Below, one piece after another: positions 39,540-49,064 of a stretch of DNA of 53,118 nt. Below the pieces are notes generated by a model. That model did not search any database, was not told where the DNA came from, and saw only the letters and a program-made list of their open reading frames with translations. The stretch is from Acidobacteriaceae bacterium (GTDB lineage Bacteria > Acidobacteriota > Terriglobia > Terriglobales > Acidobacteriaceae), in the NCBI GenBank assembly GCA_003171315.1, contig PMYE01000200.1, positions 1 through 53,118 on the forward strand, read 5' to 3'. The stretch's first letter is position 1. Each line of letters starts with the position of its first letter. Made by a program: the position numbers and the translations under genes.

Positions 39540-40217
39540 ATGCTGATTCTCGTACTTGGCAAAGGGAAGACCGGTTCGCTCGCCGCGGAGGTGGCCCGCG
39601 AGCGCGGCCACGGCGTGCGCGCGCTCGATATCAACGAGAACGAGCACGCATCGGCACTCACCGCGCCGAACCTGGCCGGCGTGGATGTGGTGGTCGACTT
39701 CACCGCTCCCGAAGCCGCTGTCGAGAACATGCGCGCGGTGCTCGCGCTCGGCGGGCGCATCGTAGTGGGAACGACGGGGTGGTATGAGCATCTCAACGAT
39801 ATGAAGGCGCTGGCCATCCAGCGTGGCGGCGGTTTGCTCTACGGCACAAACTTCTCTATCGGCGTGCAGAAACTCTTCAGGCTGACGGCGGAGCTGGCCA
39901 AACTCGAAGGCTACCGGTTCTCCATCGACGAGACGCACCACACCTCAAAGCTCGACGCGCCCTCGGGCACGGCGATCACGCTCAAGGAGATCGTTATCGC
40001 TGCGCGGCCGGGGGCCGATGTTCCTATTGAGTCGCACCGCGTGGGCGACGCCAAGGGCGAGCACGTTGTCCGCGCCGTCAGCGACTGCGACACGCTGGAA
40101 CTGCGCCACGACGCGAAGAGTCGGCGCGGCTTTGCTCTGGGCGCAGTCCGCGGCGCCGAGTGGCTCTGCGGCAAATCCGGCGCCTTTGACTTCCGCGGGA
40201 TCTTCGATCAGCTGTAA
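39540..40217 (+). CDS. dapB: 4-hydroxy-tetrahydrodipicolinate reductase
   Basis: VVDFTAPEAAVENM, GTTGWYEH, NFSIGVQKLFRL, ETHHTSKLDAPSGTAI. Confidence 0.95.
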   Translation: MLILVLGKGKTGSLAAEVARERGHGVRALDINENEHASALTAPNLAGVDVVVDFTAPEAAVENMRAVLALGGRIVVGTTGWYEHLNDMKALAIQRGGGLLYGTNFSIGVQKLFRLTAELAKLEGYRFSIDETHHTSKLDAPSGTAITLKEIVIAARPGADVPIESHRVGDAKGEHVVRAVSDCDTLELRHDAKSRRGFALGAVRGAEWLCGKSGAFDFRGIFDQL

Positions 40218-40231
40218 TCAGGCCAGAACCG

Positions 40232-40750
40232 ATGCAGAGCACCAAGATTCTTCGCCCCGCCCAGCCCGCGGATATCCCGGGCATCGCCGCGATTGAGCGC
40301 CTGCTCGCAGCTCGTTGCTTTGTCGGCCGGTGGACGGAAGAACACCATCGCCAAACCATGGCCAGCGCGGATGCCCGCTATTTCGTGAGCCAGACAGAAT
40401 CCGGCGAATTGCTGGCCTTCGCCATCCTGCGCGGTCTGGCCGAAAGTAGCCGCGCGATCGAGCTCAAGCGCATCGTAGTCGCAACGCCAAGCCAAGGTCT
40501 GGGCCGGAGAATCATGCAGGAACTGATGCCCATGGTCTTTGAAGAGTTCGGAGCGCACCGGCTGTGGCTCGATGTCTGCGACGACAACACCCGCGCGCGT
40601 CATCTCTACGAGAGCCTCGGATTCGTCTATGAGGGCGTCCTGCGCGAGGCTGAGTACCGCGACGGCGAGTTTGTCTCGTTACGCCTCATGTCCCTGCTCG
40701 ACCGCGAATACGAGGCGCGCGCCAGCGGATCTGCGAGTGCTGCCCATTGA
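40232..40750 (+). CDS. GNAT-family N-acetyltransferase
   Basis: LKRIVVATPSQGLGRRIMQELM acetyl-CoA motif; LWLDVCDDNTRARHLYESLGFVYEGVLREAEY. Confidence 0.9.
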   Translation: MQSTKILRPAQPADIPGIAAIERLLAARCFVGRWTEEHHRQTMASADARYFVSQTESGELLAFAILRGLAESSRAIELKRIVVATPSQGLGRRIMQELMPMVFEEFGAHRLWLDVCDDNTRARHLYESLGFVYEGVLREAEYRDGEFVSLRLMSLLDREYEARASGSASAAH

Positions 40751-40802
40751 GCGGACGCCTCGCCGGGCGAAGGCCCGCCTTTCGATATAAACTTGACCTG
40801 TT

Positions 40803-41732
40803 ATGGAAACGATAGGCTGTGGTACCGCAATTGTGACGCCCTTCCGGGCCGACGGATCGGTGGACGAACCGGCGCTGTGGGCGCTGGTGAATTGGCAGAT
40901 CGAGTCGGGAATCGATTTTCTGGTCGCCTGCGGATCGACGGGCGAGGCGGCGACTCTCGACGAAGAAGAGTGGCTGCGCACGGTGCGTCTGGTCATCGAC
41001 GCCGCAGCGGGACGCGTTCCCGTCTGGGCCGGCTGCACGCACAACTGCACGCGCGTGCTGGTGCGGCTGGCTGCGCAGTTGCGGCGCGTGCCCGGTGTAG
41101 CGGCGGTGCTCTCGGCCAATCCCTACTACAACAAGCCCACGCAGGAGGGGCAGTTCCAGCACTTCCTGGCGCTGGCCCGCGAAGTCGATCCGCTGCCCGT
41201 TTGCGTCTACAACGTGCCGGGCCGCACGGCTGCCAATCTTGAGCCGGAGACGGTGGCGCGGCTGGCTGCGGCAGCCGGCAATATCCAGGCCATCAAGGAA
41301 GCCAGCGGCAAGCTCACGCAGTTTGCCGAGCTGTCGCACATACTGCCGCGTGAATTCAAGATTTTCTCCGGCGACGACAACCTGGCGCTGGCGGCCATCG
41401 CCGTCGGCGCGAACGGACTCATCAGCGTGGCCTCGAACGAGACCCCGGCCGAGGTTGCGCGCATGATCCGCGCCGCGCTCGACAACAACTGGGACGAGGC
41501 GCGCGAGCTGGAGCGCCGGTACTCGCGTCTGTTCGAAGCCAACTTCTGGGAGTCGAATCCGGGGCCGGTGAAGACCGTGCTGAACCTGATGGGGCGGTGC
41601 GGGGATACCGTGCGGCTGCCGCTTGTGCCTCCCGCGGCGGCTACGCGAGCCAAGCTGGAACTTCTGGCCGGAGAGCTGGGCCTGCTGAAGCATGTGCCGA
41701 TTCCCGCGGGTGTGCGCTCGGAAGTGTTCTAA
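40803..41732 (+). CDS. dapA: 4-hydroxy-tetrahydrodipicolinate synthase
   Basis: GTAIVTPFRADGSVDE, VACGSTGEAATLDEEE, NPYYNKPTQEGQFQHF, VYNVPGRTA, AIKEASG. Confidence 0.96.
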   Translation: METIGCGTAIVTPFRADGSVDEPALWALVNWQIESGIDFLVACGSTGEAATLDEEEWLRTVRLVIDAAAGRVPVWAGCTHNCTRVLVRLAAQLRRVPGVAAVLSANPYYNKPTQEGQFQHFLALAREVDPLPVCVYNVPGRTAANLEPETVARLAAAAGNIQAIKEASGKLTQFAELSHILPREFKIFSGDDNLALAAIAVGANGLISVASNETPAEVARMIRAALDNNWDEARELERRYSRLFEANFWESNPGPVKTVLNLMGRCGDTVRLPLVPPAAATRAKLELLAGELGLLKHVPIPAGVRSEVF

Positions 41733-41761
41733 AGCGGTTTCTGACCTGCTGCATCCGGTCA

Positions 41762-41965
41762 AGACGCTAGCCCCAGGCGCGAGGGAACAATGGAAGGTGC
41801 TGGGCTCGTCGAAAATCTCCAGAGCGGTAGTTCCAGGCGCGAGGGAACAATGCAGAAATCCGTGTCCCGAGCCCGCGCAGCGGGCAAAAGACGCTAGCCC
41901 CAGGCGCGAGCCTGGGGGATCGGACGCAGAATCCACACCCCAGCCCGCTTTAGCGGGCGAAAGAC
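41762..41965. repeat. cluster of dispersed intergenic repeat units (ccaggcgcgag core) with two hairpins
   Basis: agacgctagccccaggcgcgag at 41762 and ~41889, ttccaggcgcgagggaacaatg at ~41831; hairpins gcccgcgcagcgggc and gcccgctttagcgggc. Confidence 0.85.
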
Positions 41966-42483
41966 TTCTGTCCTGGATGCAGATACGTTATTCCGAAACC
42001 GCCTTGGTACGTCCGGTCTGAGGCCTGAACCTGCATCGGGAGTACGCCATGTAGAATTGGTTCCCGCAGTGTCGGGTTGATAACCATCGACTGGCGGACG
42101 AGCCGGGACACCGTTTTCAGGTAATGCCCGTACGGTAGAAATCCGCGGAATTTTCAACGATCTTTTTTAATCCACCCACAACTTCTTTGAATCTTTCGGT
42201 GTCTAACCTGATCGACGGCGGTTACTGACTCAAAATACAGCTCCTGCCGTTGTACTTAAATTTAGGCGAACGCTCCGTGCGCGAGCGCGCCCTGGAATGA
42301 TCCATTTCCCTGCCTGGGTCGTCGAGAACCGAAGCAGGTTCACTGTTTGCAACTTGACTGATGGATGTGTTCCAGCTACGGCTCGATACCTCGGCGGCGT
42401 CCCCTGCATAGGGGACGGGAAGAAGATCTACCCGGCGCTCGCTCTCCAAGCCACGCAGACTCGCAGAAGGTGACCAAACTGCT

Positions 42484-43953
42484 ATGAATCTCAACGCACG
42501 TGACAGGCTCTTCAGGCTGGCGCTGATTCCTCTGGCCGCTGTTGTCCTCGTGGCTACGGGCTGCACCAGTTCCATGTCCACCGCAACCCAGTCCAGCGCG
42601 GTTACCGGATCGACCTTCGTGGTCGGAACCGACGCGCCCGCTCCTTTTGCCTCAGTCGTCTCGTTTCAGGTACAGGTCGAAAGCGTTCAATTGGTCCCAG
42701 CCGGCGGCGGAACCCCGGTATCGATGATCAGCGGCACGCCGACCGTCGACTTTGCGCGATACAACGGTCTGCAAACTCTGTTGGACATGAATGACGTTCC
42801 CGTGGGGCAGTACGGCAGCGTGATCATCACGCTCAACTCGACAGGAACCATCGGCTACCTGGTCACCGGCGCCGGCGCGCCGACCATCTCCACCATGCCC
42901 GCAACCATCAGCCCGGCCTCGGTGACGGTCACGTTGAACAGGACCCTGAACGTCGTGAACGGCGGCTCGCCCGTGGGCCTGCGCGTTGACTTCGATTTGG
43001 CCCAGTCCATAGGTGTAACGAACGGCGCCATCAACGGCAATGTCGATCCGGCATTCGATGTAAGAACAGTGGCCCGCACTGACACTGGCGCTTACATCGA
43101 CGAGCTGGCCGGCGGCGTGGTCAGCGTGGACCAGACCGCGCAATCGTTCGTGATTCAGGGACCGCACGGCGAGAACTTCACCATCAACACCAACGGGCAG
43201 ACGGAGTGGGACGGCGCCGCCAGCCTGAGCACCTTGACCACCAGCAGCATCGTGCAGGTTTCAGGTCAGTTGGATCCGGCCGACCAGACTCTGGATGCCG
43301 ACGAAGTGGCAGTTTTTACAGATTCGCGCTTCTACGCCACCGGGCAGATCACCTACGTCAACCCCCCGCCGCCCGCGACCGGCGCGGCCTCCAGCTTCGA
43401 CCTCTACGTGCGCGCTCTTGAACCGGCAGACATTTCTGGATCGACAGGTATGCCCATCTCTCTGGGCCAGATTGCGCAAGTGAATCTGCAGGGCACCGAG
43501 AAGTACGACATCTACTGGATGCACAATCCGCTCACGCAGTTCCTTTTCAACTCCAGCGCGCTGGTGGCGGGGCAAGACGTAGCTATCGGCGGACCGGACA
43601 CCGGGATAACGGCTGGTACACCTGGCCTTACCGTCAATCGCATCCACCTGCGCAACTGGGGCTTTAACGGTACTGTGGTTGCCAGCAGCCGGAGTTCGGC
43701 CAACGGCACCTTCCAGATGACGGTGAACGGCTTTGCCGGGGTGCTGATCCCGGAGACCATCACTGTATATCTGGGTCCGAGGTGCGACTTCCGGTATGGC
43801 TTCGGCGCATTCAACGATCTCGCCAACGCGACCAGCATTCGCGTGGTTGGACTGCTGCTAAGGAACCCGGCCAACGGCAATGTGGTGCTGATTGCCCGTC
43901 ACGTAGACGGGCTTGACTTCACCGACTTTACCACCGCTGCCTGGCAGCAGTAA
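42484..43953 (+). CDS. DUF4382-like surface lipoprotein
   Basis: Lipobox VVLVATGC; GSTFVVGTDAPAPFASVVSFQVQVESVQLV and YNGLQTLLDMNDVPVGQYGSVIITL. Confidence 0.8.
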   Translation: MNLNARDRLFRLALIPLAAVVLVATGCTSSMSTATQSSAVTGSTFVVGTDAPAPFASVVSFQVQVESVQLVPAGGGTPVSMISGTPTVDFARYNGLQTLLDMNDVPVGQYGSVIITLNSTGTIGYLVTGAGAPTISTMPATISPASVTVTLNRTLNVVNGGSPVGLRVDFDLAQSIGVTNGAINGNVDPAFDVRTVARTDTGAYIDELAGGVVSVDQTAQSFVIQGPHGENFTINTNGQTEWDGAASLSTLTTSSIVQVSGQLDPADQTLDADEVAVFTDSRFYATGQITYVNPPPPATGAASSFDLYVRALEPADISGSTGMPISLGQIAQVNLQGTEKYDIYWMHNPLTQFLFNSSALVAGQDVAIGGPDTGITAGTPGLTVNRIHLRNWGFNGTVVASSRSSANGTFQMTVNGFAGVLIPETITVYLGPRCDFRYGFGAFNDLANATSIRVVGLLLRNPANGNVVLIARHVDGLDFTDFTTAAWQQ

Positions 43954-44041
43954 GTCGAACACAGAATCGCTCGCGCGCCGGGGCCGGCATCATGCAGACC
44001 CCGGCGTTTTTTGCGCCCTCGCCGGGCGGGAAGCGCGGCTT

Positions 44042-44390
44042 TCAGAATAGGTCTGCGACTGGCGGAAAGGTGAGCAGCAGGCTAAGCAAGAGCAGTATGA
44101 ACGCAACCGCGCTGACGCGCGCCATCGCCAGATTTCGGTTGCGCCAGCTCGCGTGCAGACCGGCCCAGCTCGCGAGCCAGAGAACCACGGCGCACGTGGT
44201 AACGCCGGAGAGCGGCCCGGTGGGCTTGTAGAAGTTCATCAGGCTCTTGATGCTGGCGGATTGGTCCGCGAGAATCGCGAAGCAGGCGATGAGCAGGGAA
44301 CCGATGCCGGCCGCCAGAACGGCGGCTGCGCCGGCGCCGTTGGGCCGTGCCTCGCGGGCGGCTGAAGCGGAGGGGTTGCGATCGCTCATG
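44042..44390 (-). CDS. small integral membrane protein
   Basis: Several hydrophobic segments in MSDRNPSASAAREARPNGAGAAAVLAAGIGSLLIACFAIL...; overlaps the upstream membrane-protein gene. Confidence 0.7.
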
Positions 44391-44958
44391 GACGCGCTCC
44401 TTTCACCAGATGGATAGTGTGTCCACCCTCGACAGGCGCATTCTTGTTCAGCATGGCGCCGAAGAATCCGGCGATGCCGGCGACAAAAAGCGAAATCCAG
44501 ACGAATCCTAGGACCGCATTCCGAAGCTGGGGATGGAGCTTGAAACTGCGGCCATATTGAAAGGCAACCGCTGCGGCCATGGTGATGCAGATGGGCACAA
44601 GCCAGGCCACGTATTCCTTCCACTCCATGCCGATGGAGTGCCACGCGATTGTGGAAGGGCTCGACATCAGAAGTCGCTGCGGAAATGCGGCCAAACTGGC
44701 AGCGTCCGCGGGCGGTGCCGCACGGTACCAGGGATAAACCAGGTAGGCGCCGGTGAGTACGGCGAGCCAGGCGAGCGCGGCCATCGCGGCGAAATAGACG
44801 CGGAGGAAGGTTTCGTCCCGCGCGGTGACCGGCGCCTGGCTGTGCGAGGAGTAGCGGCGGTGGAGCTCGACGAGCGCGCCCGAACACGCCATCAGATAAA
44901 GCGCGCCGAATCCCATGCCGTGGATCATCGTCCAAAGACTGCGTACGGTGATTTCCAT
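44386..44958 (-). CDS. multi-pass membrane protein of unknown function (190 aa)
   Basis: MEITVRSLWTMIHGMGFGALYLMACSGALVELHRRY with several hydrophobic helices. Confidence 0.75.
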   Translation of the reverse strand: MEITVRSLWTMIHGMGFGALYLMACSGALVELHRRYSSHSQAPVTARDETFLRVYFAAMAALAWLAVLTGAYLVYPWYRAAPPADAASLAAFPQRLLMSSPSTIAWHSIGMEWKEYVAWLVPICITMAAAVAFQYGRSFKLHPQLRNAVLGFVWISLFVAGIAGFFGAMLNKNAPVEGGHTIHLVKGARP

Positions 44959-45047
44959 TCAAACCTTCCTTTCTCTGCGGGTCTCTGCGGGTACCGCGAA
45001 AGCTCGCACAAAACGATCGCATCGATGGAACCGTTTCATTGGAACCG

Positions 45048-45497
45048 TCATCGGTTGCGTGATCGCCGTCTACCCAGGGAGAGATGTTCGTCCAACGAAA
45101 GACTCCCCGCGCCGAGAAGCAGAATCGCAAGCAGTCCAACAAACATGCAGAAGTCCGTGCGTCCCTCGTGCATCGCGGGCCAGAACCCTTGCTTGAGCAA
45201 CATCGGGAACTTCGTAGTGGCAATGGCAACGGAAATGTCGATAAGGAGCGGAACTGCAGCGAGGGCGGTGAAAAAGCCAACAATCAGCAGAGCGCCGCAC
45301 ACGCATTCCACGGCCCCCACAAACGGCCCGGTAAACGCCGGAACCGGGATTCCAATCCTCGCAAACCGGCCCGCGCCGAGAGCTGAAGGATAAAGGAATT
45401 TCTGGATTCCTTCGGACAGAAAAACCCAGCCGACAAGTACGCGAAGGAGCAGGAGCCCCCAGGGAGCTCGCTTGTCGGTTGTAGTCATCGCTGTCAT
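45048..45497 (-). CDS. DoxX-family membrane protein
   Basis: LLRVLVGWVFLSEGIQKFLYPSALGAGRFARIGIPVPAFTGPFVGAVECVCGALLIVGFFTALAAVPLLIDI. Confidence 0.9.
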   Translation of the reverse strand: MTAMTTTDKRAPWGLLLLRVLVGWVFLSEGIQKFLYPSALGAGRFARIGIPVPAFTGPFVGAVECVCGALLIVGFFTALAAVPLLIDISVAIATTKFPMLLKQGFWPAMHEGRTDFCMFVGLLAILLLGAGSLSLDEHLSLGRRRSRNR

Positions 45498-45539
45498 TTG
45501 TTCCTTCCTGTGAATTTGTCGAGCCGCGCAAGTGCTTTC

Positions 45540-46478
45540 TCAGGGGACGTTGCGGTTTGGGGGCGTGGGGAAAAGCGAACTAGTTTGCCCACCTTTCTTG
45601 TCGTCGGTTGAGCCGCCCTTCGCGTCCTTGCCCCACGTCCAGTACAAGCCCAGGTAGGCGTAATTTTCGGTCTGTCCGGCAATCGAGTGGCCGTAGCAGA
45701 AAAGTATCTGCTCGTTGGTGTTGTGCTTGAAGTGGTAGTAGCCACCCACGTCGATCATCGTGGAAGCCTGCGTCTGCGCCGCCGCGAATCCCTCGGCGCC
45801 ATGCGCAAAAACCTCCGCGCCCAGCTCCCACTGCTCGCTCAGCTCGCGCTTGATCAGCCAGCCGGTGTAAGCAAAGTCGCGGTAGCCGGTTTGCGGCACC
45901 ACCTGGTAGCCGCCGCCGCCGTCGAATAACCACTTGCCTTGATTCTTCTGTAGCCAGATAGGCAGCTTGTACCAGACCTTCCCAATGCCGAGCCCTTTGT
46001 CGTAGTTTCCGGTGGGCATCTCGAACATGGTGAAGCTGCCGATCTGCGGCATGTGCTTGCCCTCTTTGATGTACGCGATCTTGGCGCCCAGCTCCATGTC
46101 GGTCAGGCCGAACTCGGTCGGTCCGGCGCCGCCGGGAAGATAAACGGGGTTGTTCGACGGCGCGATGACGCCCCAGGGTAGGATGGCGTGGAGCTGTATC
46201 CTCGGGATCGCGCCCCAGTTGAACTCAAAGGCCGGCCCGGTGGAGTCGATCTCGGCAGTCGTGCCGTCCATGCCGCCGAAGATGTAGAACTCGTAGTGAT
46301 GCAGGTCGACCGGAACCGGGTCGTCGGTCTGATACGGCGGGCCCTGCGCGCCGGCTCGCGGAACGGCAAGCGCGCACAACAGGAGGAACGCCAACCCGAG
46401 GCGATTGCCGCCGCGACGTACCGGTGATTTTATCTGACCAGGGAAGAACTGCCTTGCCGGGAAAGCCATCTGCGGCAA
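45540..46478 (-). CDS. outer-membrane beta-barrel protein
   Basis: Signal-like LGLAFLLLCALAVPRAGAQG; PYQTDDPVPVDLHHYEFYIFGG; alternating aromatic/polar strands. Confidence 0.7.
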   Translation of the reverse strand: MPQMAFPARQFFPGQIKSPVRRGGNRLGLAFLLLCALAVPRAGAQGPPYQTDDPVPVDLHHYEFYIFGGMDGTTAEIDSTGPAFEFNWGAIPRIQLHAILPWGVIAPSNNPVYLPGGAGPTEFGLTDMELGAKIAYIKEGKHMPQIGSFTMFEMPTGNYDKGLGIGKVWYKLPIWLQKNQGKWLFDGGGGYQVVPQTGYRDFAYTGWLIKRELSEQWELGAEVFAHGAEGFAAAQTQASTMIDVGGYYHFKHNTNEQILFCYGHSIAGQTENYAYLGLYWTWGKDAKGGSTDDKKGGQTSSLFPTPPNRNVP

Positions 46479-46483
46479 ACCAT

Positions 46484-46500
46484 ATATCGAATTTCGATAT
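46484..46500. promoter_or_regulatory. candidate PadR operator: palindrome ATATCGA-ATT-TCGATAT
   Basis: 7-bp inverted repeat in the divergent gap between the barrel gene and the padR-like gene. Confidence 0.6.
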
Positions 46501-46533
46501 GAGTCAAGCCAAAATCGTGTAAACCGCGGTATA

Positions 46534-46875
46534 GTGTTTCCTGTGAAGAATCACAGGCGGGAGTTTTTTTACGGCCTGATCCGCATCCACGTGCTGCTGC
46601 ACGCGTGCCACGAGCCGATCTTCGGTCTGGCGATGATGGAGGAGCTCGCGCATCACGGATACCGGATCGGGCCGGGCACGCTCTATCCGCTGCTCCACGG
46701 CATGGAGCGCGCCGGTCTGCTCAAGACGCTTCCCGGGCAGGCTGGCGGGCGCGCGCGGCGGCTTTACCGCATCACGGCTGCAGGGCGGCGCGCCCTCGAC
46801 AGAGCCAAAGCCAAGGTCGATGAGCTATACCGCGAGCTGCACGAAGCGCAGCCGAGGAAACTCAAGCTTCATTAA
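46534..46875 (+). CDS. PadR-family transcriptional regulator (GTG start)
   Basis: EPIFGLAMMEELAHHGYRIGPGTLYPLLHGMERAGLLKTLPGQAGGRARRLYRITAAGRRAL. Confidence 0.93.
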   Translation: MFPVKNHRREFFYGLIRIHVLLHACHEPIFGLAMMEELAHHGYRIGPGTLYPLLHGMERAGLLKTLPGQAGGRARRLYRITAAGRRALDRAKAKVDELYRELHEAQPRKLKLH

Positions 46876-46939
46876 GCGGAATTGGCGCCGGTCAGCGACG
46901 GCTAGCCCGGCGGGTACCCTCCGGCTACAGGCGAAAGAA

Positions 46940-48871
46940 TCAGAAGCGATGATGTCCGCCGCGTCCACCGCTCGAATGGCTCATCTTGGGCGCTCTCTCG
47001 TGCCCGCCACCGAAGCTCCTGGGAGCCTTGTACTTCGGCGCTCGTTCACTGCCGAAAGACCTCGGCGCGCGCTCGCGGCCAAACCCCTTGGGCTCCTTGC
47101 CTCCGCCAAAGGAGTGGTAGCCGCCGGAACGGTCGTTCCGTGCCATCGCGTTGCCGTAGCCCTGAAAGGAGCGTCTGGAGAAAGCGCGCGAGTTGTTGCT
47201 TTCAGGCGCGCGATAGGAACCATAGGCGTTGGCGAATCCGGGGCGCGTCGTGTAGGCCTGTTGTCCGGGGTACGCGTTCCTTGAAAAATTGCCCGTTGAC
47301 CGGTTCGCATATCCATATCCGTAGCCGTAATTGCTGGAGGTCCGCGGCCTGCTGGAATAGCCCGGGCTCGTGTACGTCTGCGCACGGTTCGGGTAGGTCT
47401 GCGGACGATACCCGTAGCTTTGCTGCGGCGCGCCGCGTGAATACGGCTGCTCCGCCGCGCGGTTGTAGCTCTGCGCCGGAAGCGCGGGATGCGTATAGCC
47501 GTAGGACGGCTGCTGGTAGCTGCGATTGGTGGCGTAGCCGGACCGCGGGTCCTGATGGGATGTCTCCGCCGCGCGCCCCTGCCATTGCCCCGGGGCCTGG
47601 TTGTTCGACCAGTTGCCGCGCCCGTTGCCGCCGCGCCCATTGTAGGTCTGCTGCCCGCCGTAGGAACGGTACCCGGAGTCGCGTCCCCGCCCCGGCCCTT
47701 CCCGACCGTAGTAGGCGCGCGGCCCGCCGTGCGGCAAGCCCCAATCGGCCACTGTCGCGCTGTGCGTATAGTAGTCCGAGTGGTCGAAGAGCAGCGCGTG
47801 TCCCAGCCAGTCCAGGCCCCAGGCCAGCCAGCCAAAGGGCATGCGATCGAAAGCCGACAGCGCGAAGCCGAGCCCGTACTGTATGGGAGCGCCGCCGAAA
47901 AAGTTGCCCAGCGCGCCAAAGAGCGAAAAGCCGGGATACGGCGAAATGGGCTGGCCATACACGTCCCACGGATCGTAAGTGGGAACGTACACAACTTGCG
48001 GGTTCGTGGGAGCCAGCTCAACGTAGCCCTGGTCGTTGCTCACGTCTTCCTGCGGCGTAGATTCGAGGTTGCCGGCCTGTTCGGCGCGATCGCGCAGCAC
48101 CTGCACCGTCTGCATCACGTCCTGCGGCTGGTTGTAGTAGGCGTTGCCCAGGTTGGTGGTCCACTCCAGGTTGTGGTTCATCATGTCCAGCACGTCAGGG
48201 AAGGCGGTGAGCGCCTTCACGCTCGGGTCCCACGTGGTCTGCGCCTGGGCGCCGGCGGCGATCTGATCCGGTGCCCCGTAGCCCTGTGCGCGCATCTGCT
48301 CCAGCCACTGGTCGGCGACGGCTACCTGCGCAGGGTAGGTCGAGGCGGCAAGAATCTGCGCCAGCAGCGTGTCCGGGTAAAGCGCGATCGGTGCCAGAAG
48401 CTGCTCCAGATCCTCGGCGCTCAAAGCCTGAACCGGCGCGGCCGGCTGGCTCAAATCCTGCTGCTGGTAAGGGGAAGCCGCGTAAGGTTGCTGCGCGTAA
48501 GGTTGCTGACCCGCGTAGGGCTGCGCTTGGCCGTATCCGTACTGTGGCTGTTGTGCCTGCGGTTGCGCGTACTGCGGCTGTGCGTACTGCTGCGGCGCAT
48601 ACCCGTTCTGCGGCGGCGCGGGCTGCGCGTAAGGGTTCGCATATGGACTGCTGTTATCGCCGTAGGGCGAAGCCGGATACGCCTGCTGAGCCGCGGCGCT
48701 TACGGGTGCCGCGAGCGCCAACACGGCGACGGCGCCGGCGAGCACCGCGAGAATCGGCCGGGATACGCGCAGCGGGGAGTCTTCTCTGAGAACTGGAAGC
48801 AAAGGGACGCCCATCCACAGCCTGGGCGACAACACAGAGGGCGAAACACGCAACTGCGTTCGGGGTTTCAT
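46940..48871 (-). CDS. DUF3300-like secreted protein with low-complexity N- and C-terminal regions
   Basis: DLEQLLAPIALYPDTLLAQILAASTYPAQVAVADQWL, FPDVLDMMNHNLEWTTNLGNAYYNQPQDVMQTVQVLR; P/Q/Y-rich N-term, G/R/S/Y-rich C-term. Confidence 0.88.
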   Translation of the reverse strand: MKPRTQLRVSPSVLSPRLWMGVPLLPVLREDSPLRVSRPILAVLAGAVAVLALAAPVSAAAQQAYPASPYGDNSSPYANPYAQPAPPQNGYAPQQYAQPQYAQPQAQQPQYGYGQAQPYAGQQPYAQQPYAASPYQQQDLSQPAAPVQALSAEDLEQLLAPIALYPDTLLAQILAASTYPAQVAVADQWLEQMRAQGYGAPDQIAAGAQAQTTWDPSVKALTAFPDVLDMMNHNLEWTTNLGNAYYNQPQDVMQTVQVLRDRAEQAGNLESTPQEDVSNDQGYVELAPTNPQVVYVPTYDPWDVYGQPISPYPGFSLFGALGNFFGGAPIQYGLGFALSAFDRMPFGWLAWGLDWLGHALLFDHSDYYTHSATVADWGLPHGGPRAYYGREGPGRGRDSGYRSYGGQQTYNGRGGNGRGNWSNNQAPGQWQGRAAETSHQDPRSGYATNRSYQQPSYGYTHPALPAQSYNRAAEQPYSRGAPQQSYGYRPQTYPNRAQTYTSPGYSSRPRTSSNYGYGYGYANRSTGNFSRNAYPGQQAYTTRPGFANAYGSYRAPESNNSRAFSRRSFQGYGNAMARNDRSGGYHSFGGGKEPKGFGRERAPRSFGSERAPKYKAPRSFGGGHERAPKMSHSSGGRGGHHRF

Positions 48872-49064
48872 CTTCCCTCACAGTCTGCTCCGGCCCGGGC
48901 GTCTGCCAGGTTCCGTCGCACCCGCGCCAGAGCCGTCCTGCCAGCCCCGGAGAGGGCTAGTTAAGCAAACCCTGTGTGTGGGGATTAGTTTCGCCTGCGG
49001 AGGAGTTTTGGGGCCGAAAGGGCAAGGTGCCCTGGCCCCATCGCCGGTTCCGCGCGCAAGGGAG

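Noticed and set aside
40686-41936. 416-aa ORF antisense to dapA and the downstream repeats
   Set aside because: Composition typical of shadow frames; includes translated repeat units.
42360-42484. Possible c-di-GMP-type riboswitch upstream of the DUF4382 gene (ggcgtcccctgcataggggacg hairpin)
   Set aside because: A hairpin is present but the conserved GEMM core could not be recognised by eye; a covariance-model search would be required.
47489-48964. 491-aa ORF antisense to the DUF3300 gene
   Set aside because: R/V/L-rich translation of the low-complexity region; no domain pattern.
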